DNA of 64,000 nucleotides from Undaria pinnatifida (Eukaryota > Sar > Phaeophyceae > Laminariales > Alariaceae), in assembly GCA_012845835.1 (NCBI GenBank), contig JABAKD010000014.1, positions 12,028,744-12,092,743 of the forward strand, read 5' to 3'. The position numbers and the translations under genes were made by a program. Of this stretch, positions 24,301-35,640 are shown piece after piece (positions within the stretch are counted from its first letter, which is position 1; every line of letters starts with the position of its first letter). The notes under the pieces are model-generated. The model saw nothing but the letters and a program-made list of their open reading frames with translations, was not told where the DNA came from and searched no databases.

Positions 24301-25249
24301 AGCAAAAATCCGGACCTGAAAACGACGGTATACTTCAGGGGTGCACTGTTTTCTTTAATTACCGGGGGGAGTTCCGTGTAACACACGTAGTATACTCGTG
24401 AAAAAGGGAGAGAGATAGCACTCGGAGCGCGACGCGCTCGGAGTGCGGTTTTACTCAACCGTATTTTCGCTCAAGCACGATCCTAATACAGTTCGGGTCA
24501 CTCCAACGCTGCATCAGGTCGAGGGTGCGTAACAGCAAAAACGGAAGCCGCATAAAAAAAAGCTCAAACACGCGTGGGGTATTGAGTGTATTGACGAGGC
24601 TCGTGGCACGTTGAGTCTTTGCCCTTACAGAGGTTTTCCAAATGAAACACAGTGCACCGTGAGAGGATTTTATAAAATACTACCGATATGATATTGTGGG
24701 ATGCTCCACGTGTAACACCGTCGTTCGCGCATTCTGGGGTTGAAATCCCTAAAACAAAATCATGCACCGTGACAAAGCACAATCATTGTCAATTGTGTAA
24801 GTCAGTATTATTTGCAGCGCGTGTTGATGCTCGTGACAAGGCGATCATGGTTGCACGACCATTTTTGCAAAACGACATGTGCGCAAGCATGATGAAAGCA
24901 ACACGCGCAGCATAGAAACGGAGGGGGAGCATTTCCCGTGGTTTCTCGCAAAATTATTGTCAAGCAACTAACAGCAGAAATGAATGCCTTCAAACCAAAA
25001 AAATAAAGGAGTAAAAAAAGAGAAACAGTTGTTGACTGTCAAGCTTGCGCAGCAACGTTACAATTTTGAGCAGCACAGACCCCGCTTTATCGTAAAATTG
25101 AAGCGGAAAATGCGTTCAAATTTGGGCATCATCTACCCTATATCACCAGAAACGGGGAAAAGTAAACTCGGTCGGGTGACAAAAATTGGGCAGATCTGAG
25201 CAGCGTCTACTCCACTTCATCATACGAGATGGAGATGGGGCAGATGCGA
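24301..25249. other. AT-richer segment without recognised gene
   Basis: No ORF above about 75 codons. A near-perfect 29-nt hairpin lies at 24418-24446 (see separate entry). Confidence 0.45.
24418..24446. other. Imperfect 29-nt palindrome (hairpin)
   Basis: The arms GCACTCGGAGCGCG and CGCGCTCGGAGTGC around a single A are complementary except for one G-G position. It is followed by GGTTTT, which superficially resembles a bacterial terminator. In this eukaryotic context I treat it only as a structural feature. Confidence 0.5.
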
Positions 25250-25870
25250 GGGACTTTAATGCTTTTTGTCGCAAAAAAAAGAACATTGTTAGCGTAGAGC
25301 CTGTTTTTGTTATGGCGTAAAAAGCTGGCCGAACGCGGGGCGGGGAGATAATACAATATTAGATAGCGTAGAGCTCGGGCACGACAACTAAACTGGCAAA
25401 ATGCTCTTACAGCAGAAGCATTTGGGAATGGTAGAGCCCATATATAGCTTAAAACTGGTAAAACTGGTAAGAAAGAGGCACGGTTACTGCAGCATTTAGG
25501 ATGATGAGAGCAGCATAAGGGGCCGTGCGTGAGACAAAACCAACGGAATTCACATATATGACACTAGTATCCCGACAAATTAAGGCAGCATAAAGCCTGT
25601 GTATGACAGAAGGCTGGCGAGATACACGTACTACAGCAGTATTTTGTCAATTTTAAACAGCGTAGGTGTGATGCAATGGCCAAAATGTACGAAGTGTACG
25701 CTAAACAGCAGCATGGTGACAAATGGCAACATAGAGCCCTGTATGTCATAAAGCTGGTAAGAATTGCAGACTGGACAACGGTAATTTGGCCATAGCAGTG
25801 CAGGGCCCGTGTATGTCTTATAACTGGAGAGATGGTACGTGCGACACCCGCAGTCAAGCAGCAGTGTATA
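25250..25870 (+). repeat. ~70-bp degenerate tandem repeat, about eight copies
   Basis: The phrase (C/G)AGCRTARAGCCYGTGTATG ... TAAARCTGGYRAGA recurs at about 25290, 25363, 25432, 25512, 25583, 25650, 25725 and 25795, with spacings of 67-80 bp. Divergence between copies is high. The best preserved are at 25583, 25725 and 25795. Minus-strand ORFs of 116-120 codons across it read through the units and are not credible genes. Confidence 0.65.
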
Positions 25871-25899
25871 AAAACAAAACGAAAGTTTGCACAAAGAAA

Positions 25900-27060
25900 G
25901 GTACAAGTAGTAATTCCCCAAGACAAATTTTAGCAGCGCAGTTACTCGTACGTGCTTGTTAACCAAGCAAGAAACAAGCAAACAAAATAGCTAATAACAA
26001 AGCAAACAAGGGAAATGCATAAAAAAAAAGTGGGGGGGCCAAGGCAAAACGACTTTGGGATGGCGGTGAAAACGGGGTACTACTGGGAGTATCAGGACAA
26101 GACGCAACTGTGCATACAGGCCTGAAACTCTGGAAGTCAGACTCGGTACAACACCATACCTGGTGGGGAGGTAGGTATGCTACATGACTATGAGGGTGTG
26201 CCACGTGTCAACCAATACGTGTGTACGTACCACTGCTGTGCTGTGCACGAGGTACGCAAATTATCTATGAGCCGCTGTCTCACCAAAGGTACGCAAGCAA
26301 AAATATGACTAATACGTCGTACCCGATGCCAATCACACGCCGTAAAAATGACACCACCAGCTAAGTATGCGGGCAGAAAAAGAGAAAGAAAAAAACAAGA
26401 ATTTCGAAAAGTGGGCGGGGTACCTCCCTGGCACCTTGTGTCTATACCTCAATCAGCGGAGAAGACAATAGAGAGCTCTGCATTTGTTACGTGGTCCTTG
26501 TGGGGTCACAAGGATTGGGTCGTTCTTGTACCTACAAGTGTGTTGTGGGGATGGTATAACGCTTTTATGGTGACGGACGTACTACAGCAGGAGTACGGTG
26601 ACACGAAAACGTCCAGAGATATCCCGTACCGGAGGACTTGTATGTACTGACGATGTACTACACGCTTTCTGCGAAGCAAAGGAAACAAAGGAGATTGTTT
26701 GCAGCACAATACCGGTGCAATACCGGTGCTATATCTACCTACGAGGGGGGGGGAATACGAGAGGGAGACGAGACGACTGCCTACGGCACTCAACTGCTTG
26801 TACTCGAGTCTATACTATATGACCTATCTATGTGCTGCCAGGCGCAGTTCGTACGTGGTTGACACACGGATGTTCGATATAAAAAGGGAGGCAAACGAAA
26901 TGACAAAGAACACAAAACAAAAAATAAATGACTCCTATAATATAGTCAATATCCTGTCTCTCGCTATATATGGGGTGGCTCACATTGTAATAAGGTAAAT
27001 AGAAACCGAGAAGAGGCGGGGCTGTTGTTCCAAGCTTGAAGCTCACACGTCGTCAATTCA
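25900..27060. other. No gene recognised
   Basis: Short ORFs of up to 100 codons on the + strand (26348-26650, 26699-26998) have no recognisable motif. A small perfect hairpin CCTTGTG-GGGT-CACAAGG lies near 26500. Confidence 0.4.
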
Positions 27061-27078
27061 GCGAGGACGCCTTTTGTG

Positions 27079-27591
27079 AAGGTGTCGTGATGCCGGAAGG
27101 TGGGAGGGAAAGGACGCAGGGGTATCAGCTTCGCTTGGAGACAGCACCGGTTCTTCTTTATAGATTTCTCATTATTGGCGTTGAGCTATGAGAAGCTCGA
27201 GGAGACAGGAAAGTAGAGGAGGAGGAGAAGGGGGAGAAGGAGGACGAGTAAGAGTGAGAGCACGGGGTTGGCGTGAAGCTCACAGAAGTTCGCTTCACCC
27301 CAGCATTGCTGCTGTGCTCTCTTCCGGACCTTTACCTATGGAACGTACAAGGAACGTTCTTCCAGATGTTCTATATTCCCATGAGGGCCTAACGCGCTTA
27401 CTTCTATCTATCTTGTCTGGAGGAAGAACGTTCGGTTACCGAGAACGCTCTTGTGGTATAAGCTAGCTAGATTCTACGGGTCATCCGCTCCACTTAGAAT
27501 ATTCCGTTCATGAGAATCTTCTTCTGGCCAATAAATAGACCATGACTCTGCGGATTATCTTACCGGATCTTTTGCCAGTTATACTGACACT
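27079..27591. repeat. ~510-bp dispersed repeat, copy 2
   Basis: This copy matches 12918-13420 from AAGGTGTCGTGATGCCGG to TATACTGACACT, with short insertions near 27330 and 27530. It stands immediately left of a family A copy, as copy 1 stands inside a family A fragment, which suggests either a preferred target or a joint duplication of the two. Confidence 0.75.
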
Positions 27592-27649
27592 CGTTTACAA
27601 CACCCCACCTGAAATCAAAATATAGCATAGTAGTGAACACTACCAGCCA

Positions 27650-28790
27650 GCTGATATCATCTCATTATCCATCTAGCCATCCACGCCTCGTAGCACCAAC
27701 TCATCTCCGCCCTCCCCCCCCCCCCCCCCCCCGTTCGTTCCCCGCCCACTGCGTTCAAACGCCCCACCTACAATCGAAATCGGCCAGAGTAATAAACACT
27801 TCTAAGCAAGTAATATCACGTCATTAACTTTCTAGCCATCCGTGACTTAGCTTTCATTCATCACCCCTCCCCCCCTCCAACGCCCCCTCCTTCCCCACAC
27901 CCCGCACGATCGCCTAGACCCAGCACCGCGCGTATAGCAAGTCCCTACATATATGATTAACACGCGCGATAGGAGGAAATATCAGTGTCGACCAAATCCT
28001 TGATCTCATAGCTGGAGTGTATTTTAATGTTATATGTGACCTAAACCTCTTGAAAACCCTCCCCCCCCCCCCTTTTTGTTTTATTATTTTTTCCTCGTTT
28101 CTCTTGCTTAAACGCCCCACCTGATATTGAAATCCGCTAGATTAATAAACACTTCCACGCCCTGGATATAGCATCGTTATCGTTTCAGAGCCGTCCATGC
28201 CGCTGCTGCAATTCCCACCCACCTCCGCCCCCAACGCCCCATCGTCCCAACCACCCGCACTATCGCCTAGACCTAGCACCACGCGTATAGCAAACCCCTA
28301 CATTTCTGCGACCTAAAGCCTTCCCCCCCGGCCCCCCGCCCCCCCCGCCACATGCCCCCCCCCCCTCCCCCGCAAGAACGATATATAGTTTCCACGCACA
28401 AATTGACCTGCCCCGACCGTCCCCTCCCCCCCATCCGCCCCTCCCGCCCCCCTTTTGATCAAAATCAGCCCCCCACGTCCTTCAAATCTCCGCCCTCCCC
28501 TGACCGGTTATTCGACTTACAGGATTCATTTGATATCTGATGCATTTCCTTCCACACCTGTCAGATTTTGTCCCCCTCAGAAACGGGTTTCATAGCTTTC
28601 GCGCACAGACTGCCTAACATCACCCTATTGACCCTGATGGCTACGCTGTAGTTGTAAGAGGAGTCACCGACCCATATCCATAATATAGAGGACACACAAC
28701 CCCAATACGCGCGATCGGAGTATCACACACAGCTTGCAAAGATGAGCTTCAACAAAATATTCGATCTCACAGCTGGATTTTTTTTTATAA
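27650..28790 (-). repeat. Family A repeat, copy 5 (empty-site homologue of copy 4)
   Basis: It is collinear with 7575-9690 but lacks the pogo-like insert: around 28645 it reads GGCTACGCTGTAGTTGTAAG where copy 4 has TA, 989 bp, TA. Runs of C longer than 10 correspond to the G runs of the + strand copies. Proline-rich ORFs reading the C runs are not genes. Confidence 0.8.
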
Positions 28791-29149
28791 TATATATATA
28801 TATTTTTACTGTGGTTGTTCTCACAGAGCTCACCGACCTGTAAGTCGTTTTCGTTGAATCTTACCCCCCCCCCATATCGTGGTGCATTTCCTGTCATGAA
28901 TAAAAATACCAGATCGTGAGGGTCCCGAATGCTGGCTGCGGCGAAGCGAGCGTGATCGCCAGACTCCTTGGGGGATGCATGCCTCTCGGGCCGTGCTGTG
29001 CGGCCCGATACAACATGCCAGGAATGCCAGACTGCCCCGGTGACTACATGAACCAGTGTACGGCGGTGAGTGCGAATGAGAAACGGGTCGTTACGCTCTA
29101 CCTGGTATTGTGTAGTTGGTACTTGACCTCAGGGCTCGAGCGAAGACGG

Positions 29150-29423
29150 CACCATAATGGGTATGTTGTTTTGAAGTTTTTTTTGGGGTTGCAGTGGCTC
29201 AGAGTCACTCGCACGAGTGACCCATCCTTCTGTTTCTTGTTGTAATAGGCTTTCGTGCTGTTTATTTCTTTCGATATAAGCCCATAATGGGATGGTTAGC
29301 TACGTTGCGACCAACTAACCACCTAAGGTGTTTTGGTCATGAGGTGGGGTACAGAGTCACTCGTATCGTGCGACTGGCTCAGACCAGGAAGTGGAAATGG
29401 AGGCGTATCCCCTACCGTAGCCT
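29150..29423. mobile_element. Diverged second copy of the AGGCTACGGTAGGGG small inverted-repeat element
   Basis: The right part matches the right part of 41915-42172: GGTACAGAG(T/C)CACTCG, then TGGCTCA, then CCCCTACCGTAGCCT ending at 29423. The left part contains GTGGCTCAGAGTCACTCG with a perfect palindrome GTCACTCG-CA-CGAGTGAC at 29204-29221. The extreme left terminus has decayed, so the left limit is approximate. Confidence 0.5.
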
Positions 29424-29588
29424 TGCTCGATCATTTTAGTCTGGATCAGCATATCCGTGACCACTCCGCATGCCTACACTCTTGTACGTTGGTGACAAGT
29501 CGGGCACCTCGAGTTGTTTCGCTTGAACATATACCTGATGTACGGTTAGGGTTGTTTTCTATCTCTCAGCTGCACTCCCGCCCGCTGA

Positions 29589-30257
29589 ATGACCACGATG
29601 GTTAGCGTCCGCAAGTCAAGGCCTACAAACCAACGAAATAGCAGTCTTACCCCGACACAAATCGCTTGGAGCACTTATAAATCAAACCAAGCACGCATGT
29701 TGATGGTTCTGTGTGTGAATATCCCAACTGTTTGCCCTGTGTCAAAGGTGACTGGCTGTCTGATGCACGCCATGGGAACGGAGGAGATCAGTGCGCTGGA
29801 AAATCCTTCTGTCTACTCGATGCCCAACATCCGAGATGTTGTCAACCGGCATGTCTCTGGCTTTTTCTACGGCTCACAACATGCTCCTGAATGCGCTAAG
29901 GAGGAGGTGGTGGTACGTCACTTGGTAGAGTGGATACCTTGCGCTTGGTACATGACAGTTTGTGGCCCGCCTTTGGAATGGAGTGTGGTACACGTTGATA
30001 GAGAGTTTGAGGCATCCCGCCTGTGGAATGGGGTGTGGTATGCGTTGATAGAGTTTGAAGCATCTTGCACCGCTAGTGCACAGCGGGCACCCTGGAAATG
30101 TATTCTAGGGTTTCTAGGGTTTCTAGGGTTTCTAGGGTTATTTCGGGGTACTACCCCGGTGTTGAAGAATAACGAAGCTGACACGTATTCTTCTCTATTT
30201 GTCAGCCCACTTATCGTGCATGGCTCCGGCTCGTTTGGTGACTTTGCAGGGCTATAG
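29589..30257 (+). CDS. Unrecognised 222-codon ORF
   Basis: This is the longest + strand ORF in the low-copy region. The first half, with Cys-Pro-Val-Ser-Lys-Val around residue 50 and several His, Cys and Trp residues, reads like ordinary protein. The second half includes a 50-bp tandem duplication (29967-30066, giving two versions of PPLEWSVVHVD / SRLWNGVWYAL) and a LGFLGFLGFLG stretch from a (TTTCTAGGG)n run, so the 3' part is repeat-derived. No signal peptide or membrane segment is clear and no family is recognised. It may be one exon of a larger gene, a decayed gene, or chance. Confidence 0.3.
   Translation: MTTMVSVRKSRPTNQRNSSLTPTQIAWSTYKSNQARMLMVLCVNIPTVCPVSKVTGCLMHAMGTEEISALENPSVYSMPNIRDVVNRHVSGFFYGSQHAPECAKEEVVVRHLVEWIPCAWYMTVCGPPLEWSVVHVDREFEASRLWNGVWYALIEFEASCTASAQRAPWKCILGFLGFLGFLGLFRGTTPVLKNNEADTYSSLFVSPLIVHGSGSFGDFAGL
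29967..30066 (+). repeat. 50-bp tandem duplication
   Basis: CCGCCTKTGGAATGGRGTGT followed by GGTAYRCGTTGATAGAG occurs at 29967 and 30017. The two units differ at a few positions and by a 3-bp indel. Confidence 0.8.
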
Positions 30258-31810
30258 ACCCGTCATGTGTGTTGCAGAAAAACTGTCTACTCCCGGTAAA
30301 CGCGGCTGAGGTATTGTGGTTCACCTAGGAAAATGGGTGGATTTCTTATACAGGAGACGTTCTCGGGGGGGATATGCTAGGATGTATATGCCCCATTATC
30401 GTTCGAAGCGCACCGTTGCGCGCGACCCTCCATGTCCCAGGCTGGTACTCCATTTGTTTTGCATATCAATCGTTTGGAAGACATATTTTTAATCCATTCC
30501 AGCTGCTCTGTTGTTGCACTTGAGTCCAATATTTTCGCGCAACTCTCATTATTTTGGCCAGGACTACGAGGAATGCTTTGAAGATATCACCAATCTTCCT
30601 CGCTATCAAAATATCGCATCGAGAATGTTCGCTGGACATGATGTGTACGATGGAGATATACGCGTCTGCCTGCAGGAAGACTCAGAGGATTGCACAGAGA
30701 CTCTAGCTACTGTCGTAGCAGGGGCATGCAACCAAAACATCATCATAATCACGTGAGGATTCGGACCCTATTGATTATTTTTCTGACGGTGATCGGGCTG
30801 GCCAATTATTACCAACCTCGATTGACGCATCGGTCGATTGCAGTATCGTTTCCGATGTGCCGCCTGCAAATAGTGCAATACTGTGCTCCTTTGAATAATG
30901 TCTTTACCTACCGCTTACGCATATACCTGTTCGCCCTTATTTTCTGTTTTTGTACGCTCATTTGAAGGTATCTTGGTCACGTGATTTGCCATGCTTTGGG
31001 GACAGGGATGGTTGCGTTGTGACTGACGTTGCAGACCGATCGCTACACATATCGCTGACACACACCCGCGTTGAAAGATACGGGGCGCCCCCACCCGTTG
31101 TCATCCATATGGGAACCTTCCCGGGCGCATGCTACGGTATAGGTGCACCACTTATTTTCCGAAGCTACTCGCTTAAGGAGCTCTACATCAGATACGTCAC
31201 CCGAAAATATCTTTTTTCGAGCGTGAAAGTGCAACCCGATGAATACAACCTTAGTCTACAACACATAATCTACAACCACAAAGTATTGAAAAAATAATCG
31301 GAACACTCGCACCATTGGTTGAGGAGCGCCGGCATTTTACGATTCAATGATTGGTTTACTATTATTACCCTAAACGCGCTATCATACCTCTGTCATACCG
31401 CGCTTCTTTATTTTGTCTTTACCATGACTTTACGTTGACTCAAACTCGGCTTTACACGATAAATCCGCTCCTTATGTGCGCTTTATGCAACGCAGCGAGG
31501 TATGGCAGACGTCCCTTATTCTTCTTTTCGATACACTACCCTGGCTCCGGCCGACCGTGGAGTTCTTCCCCGTTCTACAAAATGAGTCAGGTACAAAACT
31601 TATGCGTGTAAGACACGTCTAACTCACGTTTTTCTCTACGCTGGCAATGGATTGCTTCAATTAAGGTGTGGGAATGATTTTCGTCCCAGAACTCGCTCAA
31701 ATGATGCTTTGTGCTACGCCGCTTCTGTCTTCGTTTATTTGTCTCTGGGTTAATGAGAAAGCATAAGTTTGTCCTGATTTCGTTCGTTCGCCCTCACCAC
31801 TTCTCGTTGA

Positions 31811-32116
31811 ATGACGATGGGTCAAACACTCCTAAAACAAGATTCCGGTGACGAGACCAAGGAATATGTTGTGTCACACCGGAACGATATGTTGAAGCAC
31901 AAGGAGGGAATTACGCATATTATGCCGGAGCTGAGAGAAGCGGCCTTTCAGGCAAACCCCGTCGACAACGCTCTCCACGAGTTCGTTTCCGCCAAGTCCT
32001 GCCACCAACTGCAAAACATGGGTCTTCCTGATCACCCGCTGGTGGCAAACGAGCTGACTAAATACGATCTTCTAAAGCAACGGTGGGACAAGAGATGTTT
32101 CTATATGGGATTTTGA
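31811..32116 (+). CDS. Unrecognised 101-codon ORF, possible exon
   Basis: The product is hydrophilic with balanced composition (EGITHIMPELREAAFQANP..., ending with an aromatic KRCFYMGF) and looks like genuine protein, unlike the repeat-derived ORFs around it. It has an ATG two codons before a second ATG. Following frames at 32290-32410 (+) and 32430-32570 (+) also read protein-like but are broken by stops. I recognise no family and cannot decide between a small gene, the first exon of a longer one, and a pseudogene. Confidence 0.35.
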   Translation: MTMGQTLLKQDSGDETKEYVVSHRNDMLKHKEGITHIMPELREAAFQANPVDNALHEFVSAKSCHQLQNMGLPDHPLVANELTKYDLLKQRWDKRCFYMGF

Positions 32117-32429
32117 TTGTATAATCGTTTGAGGAGGTAATACAAGCGGGTTTTGATGTTAGTCAAATTATTAGTCGAGATGATGAATCACGAGGGGTTC
32201 GAAACTTTGTTGTACAATGTGCACCCCCGCGTCATTCGTTTTGGGAAGCCATACCGCTTTCGCTTCATATTAGTCATAGCATCCCCACCCGTCTTTCATC
32301 AATTAACAGGTGCTACGACGCCAACTGGGTCACTACCACGCTGGAGCGCTTCCATCCCTCGATTCCCGAGGACTGCCGCCTTTACAAACCGTTCACCCAC
32401 CCGTAACTCGGCGGCAAAGATTCACTAAG

Positions 32430-34130
32430 ACGAGATTTAGGAGATGGTTGGCGCCGGATGAGCTCGTTCGAGAGCTACGGCCGAGTAAATGCCGCCCGTT
32501 CGGTGTGACTGGGTCCGTGGTGACACCGTACGAATGGACGTACAAGTTGAAAATGTATCAAAGGTTTTGACAAGTCGGGGGAAGACCCGCCGGTATATGG
32601 CTCTGCAATCGGTTGGGATTGGTGGTTCATCAGGGTCGGGCGTCCGTGATGCCGTAATATTAGCGTGACGATGAGCCCAGGCGCATTCGTGCAGCGCGCT
32701 GTCCTCATTGGCCGAGGGTGGTCGTGAGGCCTTCCAGATTTGTATTTTTTTAACAACGCCACCTAAGCACGCCGCGGACACCGTAAACGCCCGCAGCGAC
32801 CGCGAGGACCCCTAAAATTTGTTGCTTGGGTCACGGTTGGGGTATTCAATCAGGGTTGGTTCGGATCTTGGCCAACGAGCGCCATTGGAATTCACCAAGT
32901 TACGTTGCCAAGTTGGAAATACAGCGCCGAGCTTCGTTTGGTGCAGCCCGGGCCGCAGGGAGCGCTGAAAATCACGTACCAGAGGTAATAACGAACCGCT
33001 AGGGGGGGTGTTGTGGTTTTATTGTGAGATAGCCGCCAAAACAGTAGTCTACCGTACCTGTAAAATACATACTGAAAAGATGGGAGCTACCTCGTACGCA
33101 GAGCCTCCAGAAAGGATCAACGTTGGATGTATTGCTTAACAAGCCACAATTTAAGTGTATTCCGTTCAATTCTGTCGGTAATCCGTGTGATAACCTTGTA
33201 CATGTACAGAGTGATCCCACCGTTGGGGTGGCATGTTTTAGGCCAAACACTGTTCAAGGATGGTTGTTATGGGCTTTTCCCATGGCGTGGTATGACGTAC
33301 AGCAGTTCACTGGAACATAGGCCGAACAAACGTGTGCCCCATCCCTGGAGGGATTTGTGTCTTTAGTGGGAAACCGTTCTAGACCTCGGAGATGAACACC
33401 ATTCATTCTTTCGCGGGAATAGTACTGGTCAAAGATTACCGTCAAAACATGTACATTACGTTTACGCAATACCTAAAGGCAAAGTCCACAACTCTCGGAA
33501 GCATTTCTGCTAATTCCGCGGACCGGCCAGATGCTGGAAAATAGTTGCTCCACGGGCCATTGATCACAAGTGCAGCGACCAACCGTTTGGCAATTTTACT
33601 GATGATTACCCACCTCTCTAGGGAAACTACGGTTAGCTATCTATGTACGGCGGGTATTAGTGTCTACTGGTCTTTCATTCATTCAGTAACTCGTGCCAAA
33701 ATATGTTTCGCGTCTCGGGCTTGGCTCACGCAATCGTTTTCCTGAAGACACTCTTATTGTAGTACGTCGTTCAAAGAACGGATTTCGGTAACTATACATT
33801 TCCGCCGGGTCTGTACATGTGGGCCATTCTTTCCTGCTACTAATCGCCTGCGCGAGACAACACAGATGTATTCGTCCACCGGTGTGTCTCTCGTTTTGTA
33901 CATCGTCCCAAATCGAATCATGCACCCTAGTCTTGACACACCCAACCGCTTTCTTGAAACGAATCCTGCCGGTGGACGTCTTTCCAACGACGTGGTATGC
34001 TTATCGATAACTTGTACCCTGGTACGTTTCAGCGGAGTACAATAAGCGCTTAGATACTCCCTGGTACGGACCGCGTGTAAGGCTCGGCGAGGCGAAAACC
34101 TTGAATGCGAAGTTATATGTGTCACATCTA
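32430..34130. other. Low-copy sequence, protein-like fragments, no assignable gene
   Basis: A + strand frame at 33123-33320 (65 codons; ends ...LLWAFPMAWYDVQQFTGT) and short frames at 32290-32620 are protein-like. No splice-supported chain could be built and no domain recognised. Confidence 0.35.
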
Positions 34131-34141
34131 GCTCCAGGAGT

Positions 34142-34242
34142 ATTATAAAAATTAAAATACACTCCAGCTGTGAGATCGAATATTTTGTCGAAACCCATCC
34201 TTGCAAGCTGTGTGTGATACTCCGATCGCGCGTATCACTAGA
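34142..34242 (+). repeat. 101-bp short family-A module flanked by 11-bp direct repeat
   Basis: The segment has an A/T-rich start and ACACTCCAGCTGTGAGATCG...TGTGTGATACTCCGATCGCG, the core shared with 1913-2010, 5893-5990, 6345-6430 and, inverted, 9597-9686 and 28700-28785. GCTCCAGGAGT occurs directly outside on both sides (34131-34141 and 34243-34253). This is good evidence that the ~100-bp module can insert by itself. Confidence 0.7.
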
Positions 34243-34259
34243 GCTCCAGGAGTGTATAT

Positions 34260-35214
34260 CGTTTCACGTAGAGATGCCCATGTTGCGGAACGAATGTAGA
34301 CTACATGATCATTCTCCACTGTCAACCCCAAGATGCTGCACAGCGGCTTGCGCTAAGTCCCTGAAAATTGAGCCATAACTACAAGCACGTGAACATGTTG
34401 GGTCACAAACATCGTGGCGATGTGCTTCAGCATCTTGTATTCTACCAAGGTGTGAGGCAAATCACAGAACAACTCTTAGTAGAAGGCTAGAGCATGCCTC
34501 TATCGCTACACGACTCGGCATGTTACACCCTCAGCATCGCAATGGCCTACCTTGGTTGTTACTCTGTTCGTGTATTCACCCGCAATGCTCCTCATCGAAA
34601 GAAAGAAGCGAGCGCATTCCGCAGCAACAAATGGCCTGTAGACCAGTAGCGTTATGCGGCACTTTAGAGTGCGTTTTGCTACGGTGGTGGGTAGCATGTT
34701 ACTGTGTACATACGAAAAATATAAGATCTTCACCTAGCACAAAATCTGGCTAACCAGAAACCAGGGAGGTGTCCAATCAGTAGGCAGGTTTTGTTTGTTG
34801 CATGGTGTGTACAGAGTGGCACTTGGCACTGTTTGGGTTCAGCACACACTACAAGGTACATACACCAGGTTTCCCGTTAGGTCGCAGTGACTTGGTGCAA
34901 ATTTGTCGTTGCCATCGATGTTCGATAAACGAACGGATGAACGCATGCCTCAGCTAATTATCTTCGCTTCAGTCGAGTCAAGGAACTCTCAACACCTTTT
35001 CTAACGCATGCTGCTGCGTGGCCACTATAAAACCTATACGTTAGCTCACACGCCCACCGTGCGGCAAACTTCAGAAGCTCTACTTGTATGCTGAAACCGA
35101 CGTTGATGTCATTGAGCGCGCGCTTGCCCGCGTCTGTTTAAATGGGGTTGGCATTATTTTGTTCTCTACAGAGGCTACAGAGGTCTCGTTAAGTAGAGCA
35201 AAACTAAGGACCAA
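34260..35214. other. No gene recognised
   Basis: Short ORFs under 95 codons on both strands with no recognisable motif, and no repeat structure noted. Confidence 0.4.
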
Positions 35215-35640
35215 CTCCTTATGGTTAGGGTGGACTCTAACTGGACCATGGCCGGCGGAATGCTGTTTTGTCATGGCCGGGTTATTTTTTAGGGGGATGC
35301 TCTTGCGCATGTCCTACACTACCCCGAATGATGCGGTTCCAGATGGCTATCTCCGTCGCACCTGACCATTTCAGCGGTCCGGTCGGGTCGACAAAATAAC
35401 GCATCCGTAAACAACAGCGGCTTGTGCGGCGGGAGTTGTAACGGGGACCGCCGGTAGGGGCAGCTCGCGCTATCGCTATTGCAGGAACCGAAGGATGCAT
35501 CAGCTGACGCTGGACTGCGAATGCAGTTGGGGTAAATTGACACACGTCGTGTACGAAAAAACGTGGGAGTGTGCTGAGCTTGAGTGTTATTTTCACACTC
35601 CGCGGAGGGTAAAAATGTAGTCTAGACTAGACTATAAACT
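35215..35640. repeat. ~430-bp dispersed repeat, copy 1 (pair with 39500-39915)
   Basis: Shared landmarks in the same order are TGGACC(A)..CCGGCGGA, CATGGCCGGG, CTACACTACCC/CCACACTACCC, GGTGGCTATCTCC-type, TTGTAACGRGRACCG, CTATCGCTAT, AATTGACACACG and a terminal AT-rich AGACTATA block. Divergence is substantial. Frames on both strands are partly conserved between the two copies, so it may derive from a coding element, but no family is recognised. Confidence 0.65.

Larger units (their letters stand above)
28900..31800 (+). other. Low-copy sequence with unrecognised protein-like short ORFs
   Basis: On the + strand several short ORFs have amino-acid composition like real protein rather than repeat: 28916-29245 (109 codons, Cys/Met rich start), 29589-30257 (222 codons), 30511-30756 (acidic) and 30950-31297. 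I could not join them with convincing splice sites or assign a family. They may be exons of a decayed or unknown gene. A TTTCTAGGG run lies at about 30105-30140. Confidence 0.35.

Noticed and set aside
24418-24446. Rho-independent bacterial terminator
   Set aside because: A hairpin followed by a short T run, but there is no adjacent gene and the window is clearly eukaryotic.
29918-30184. Minus-strand 88-codon ORF with NPRNPRNPRNPR
   Set aside because: It is the reverse reading of the (TTTCTAGGG)n run and the 50-bp duplication.
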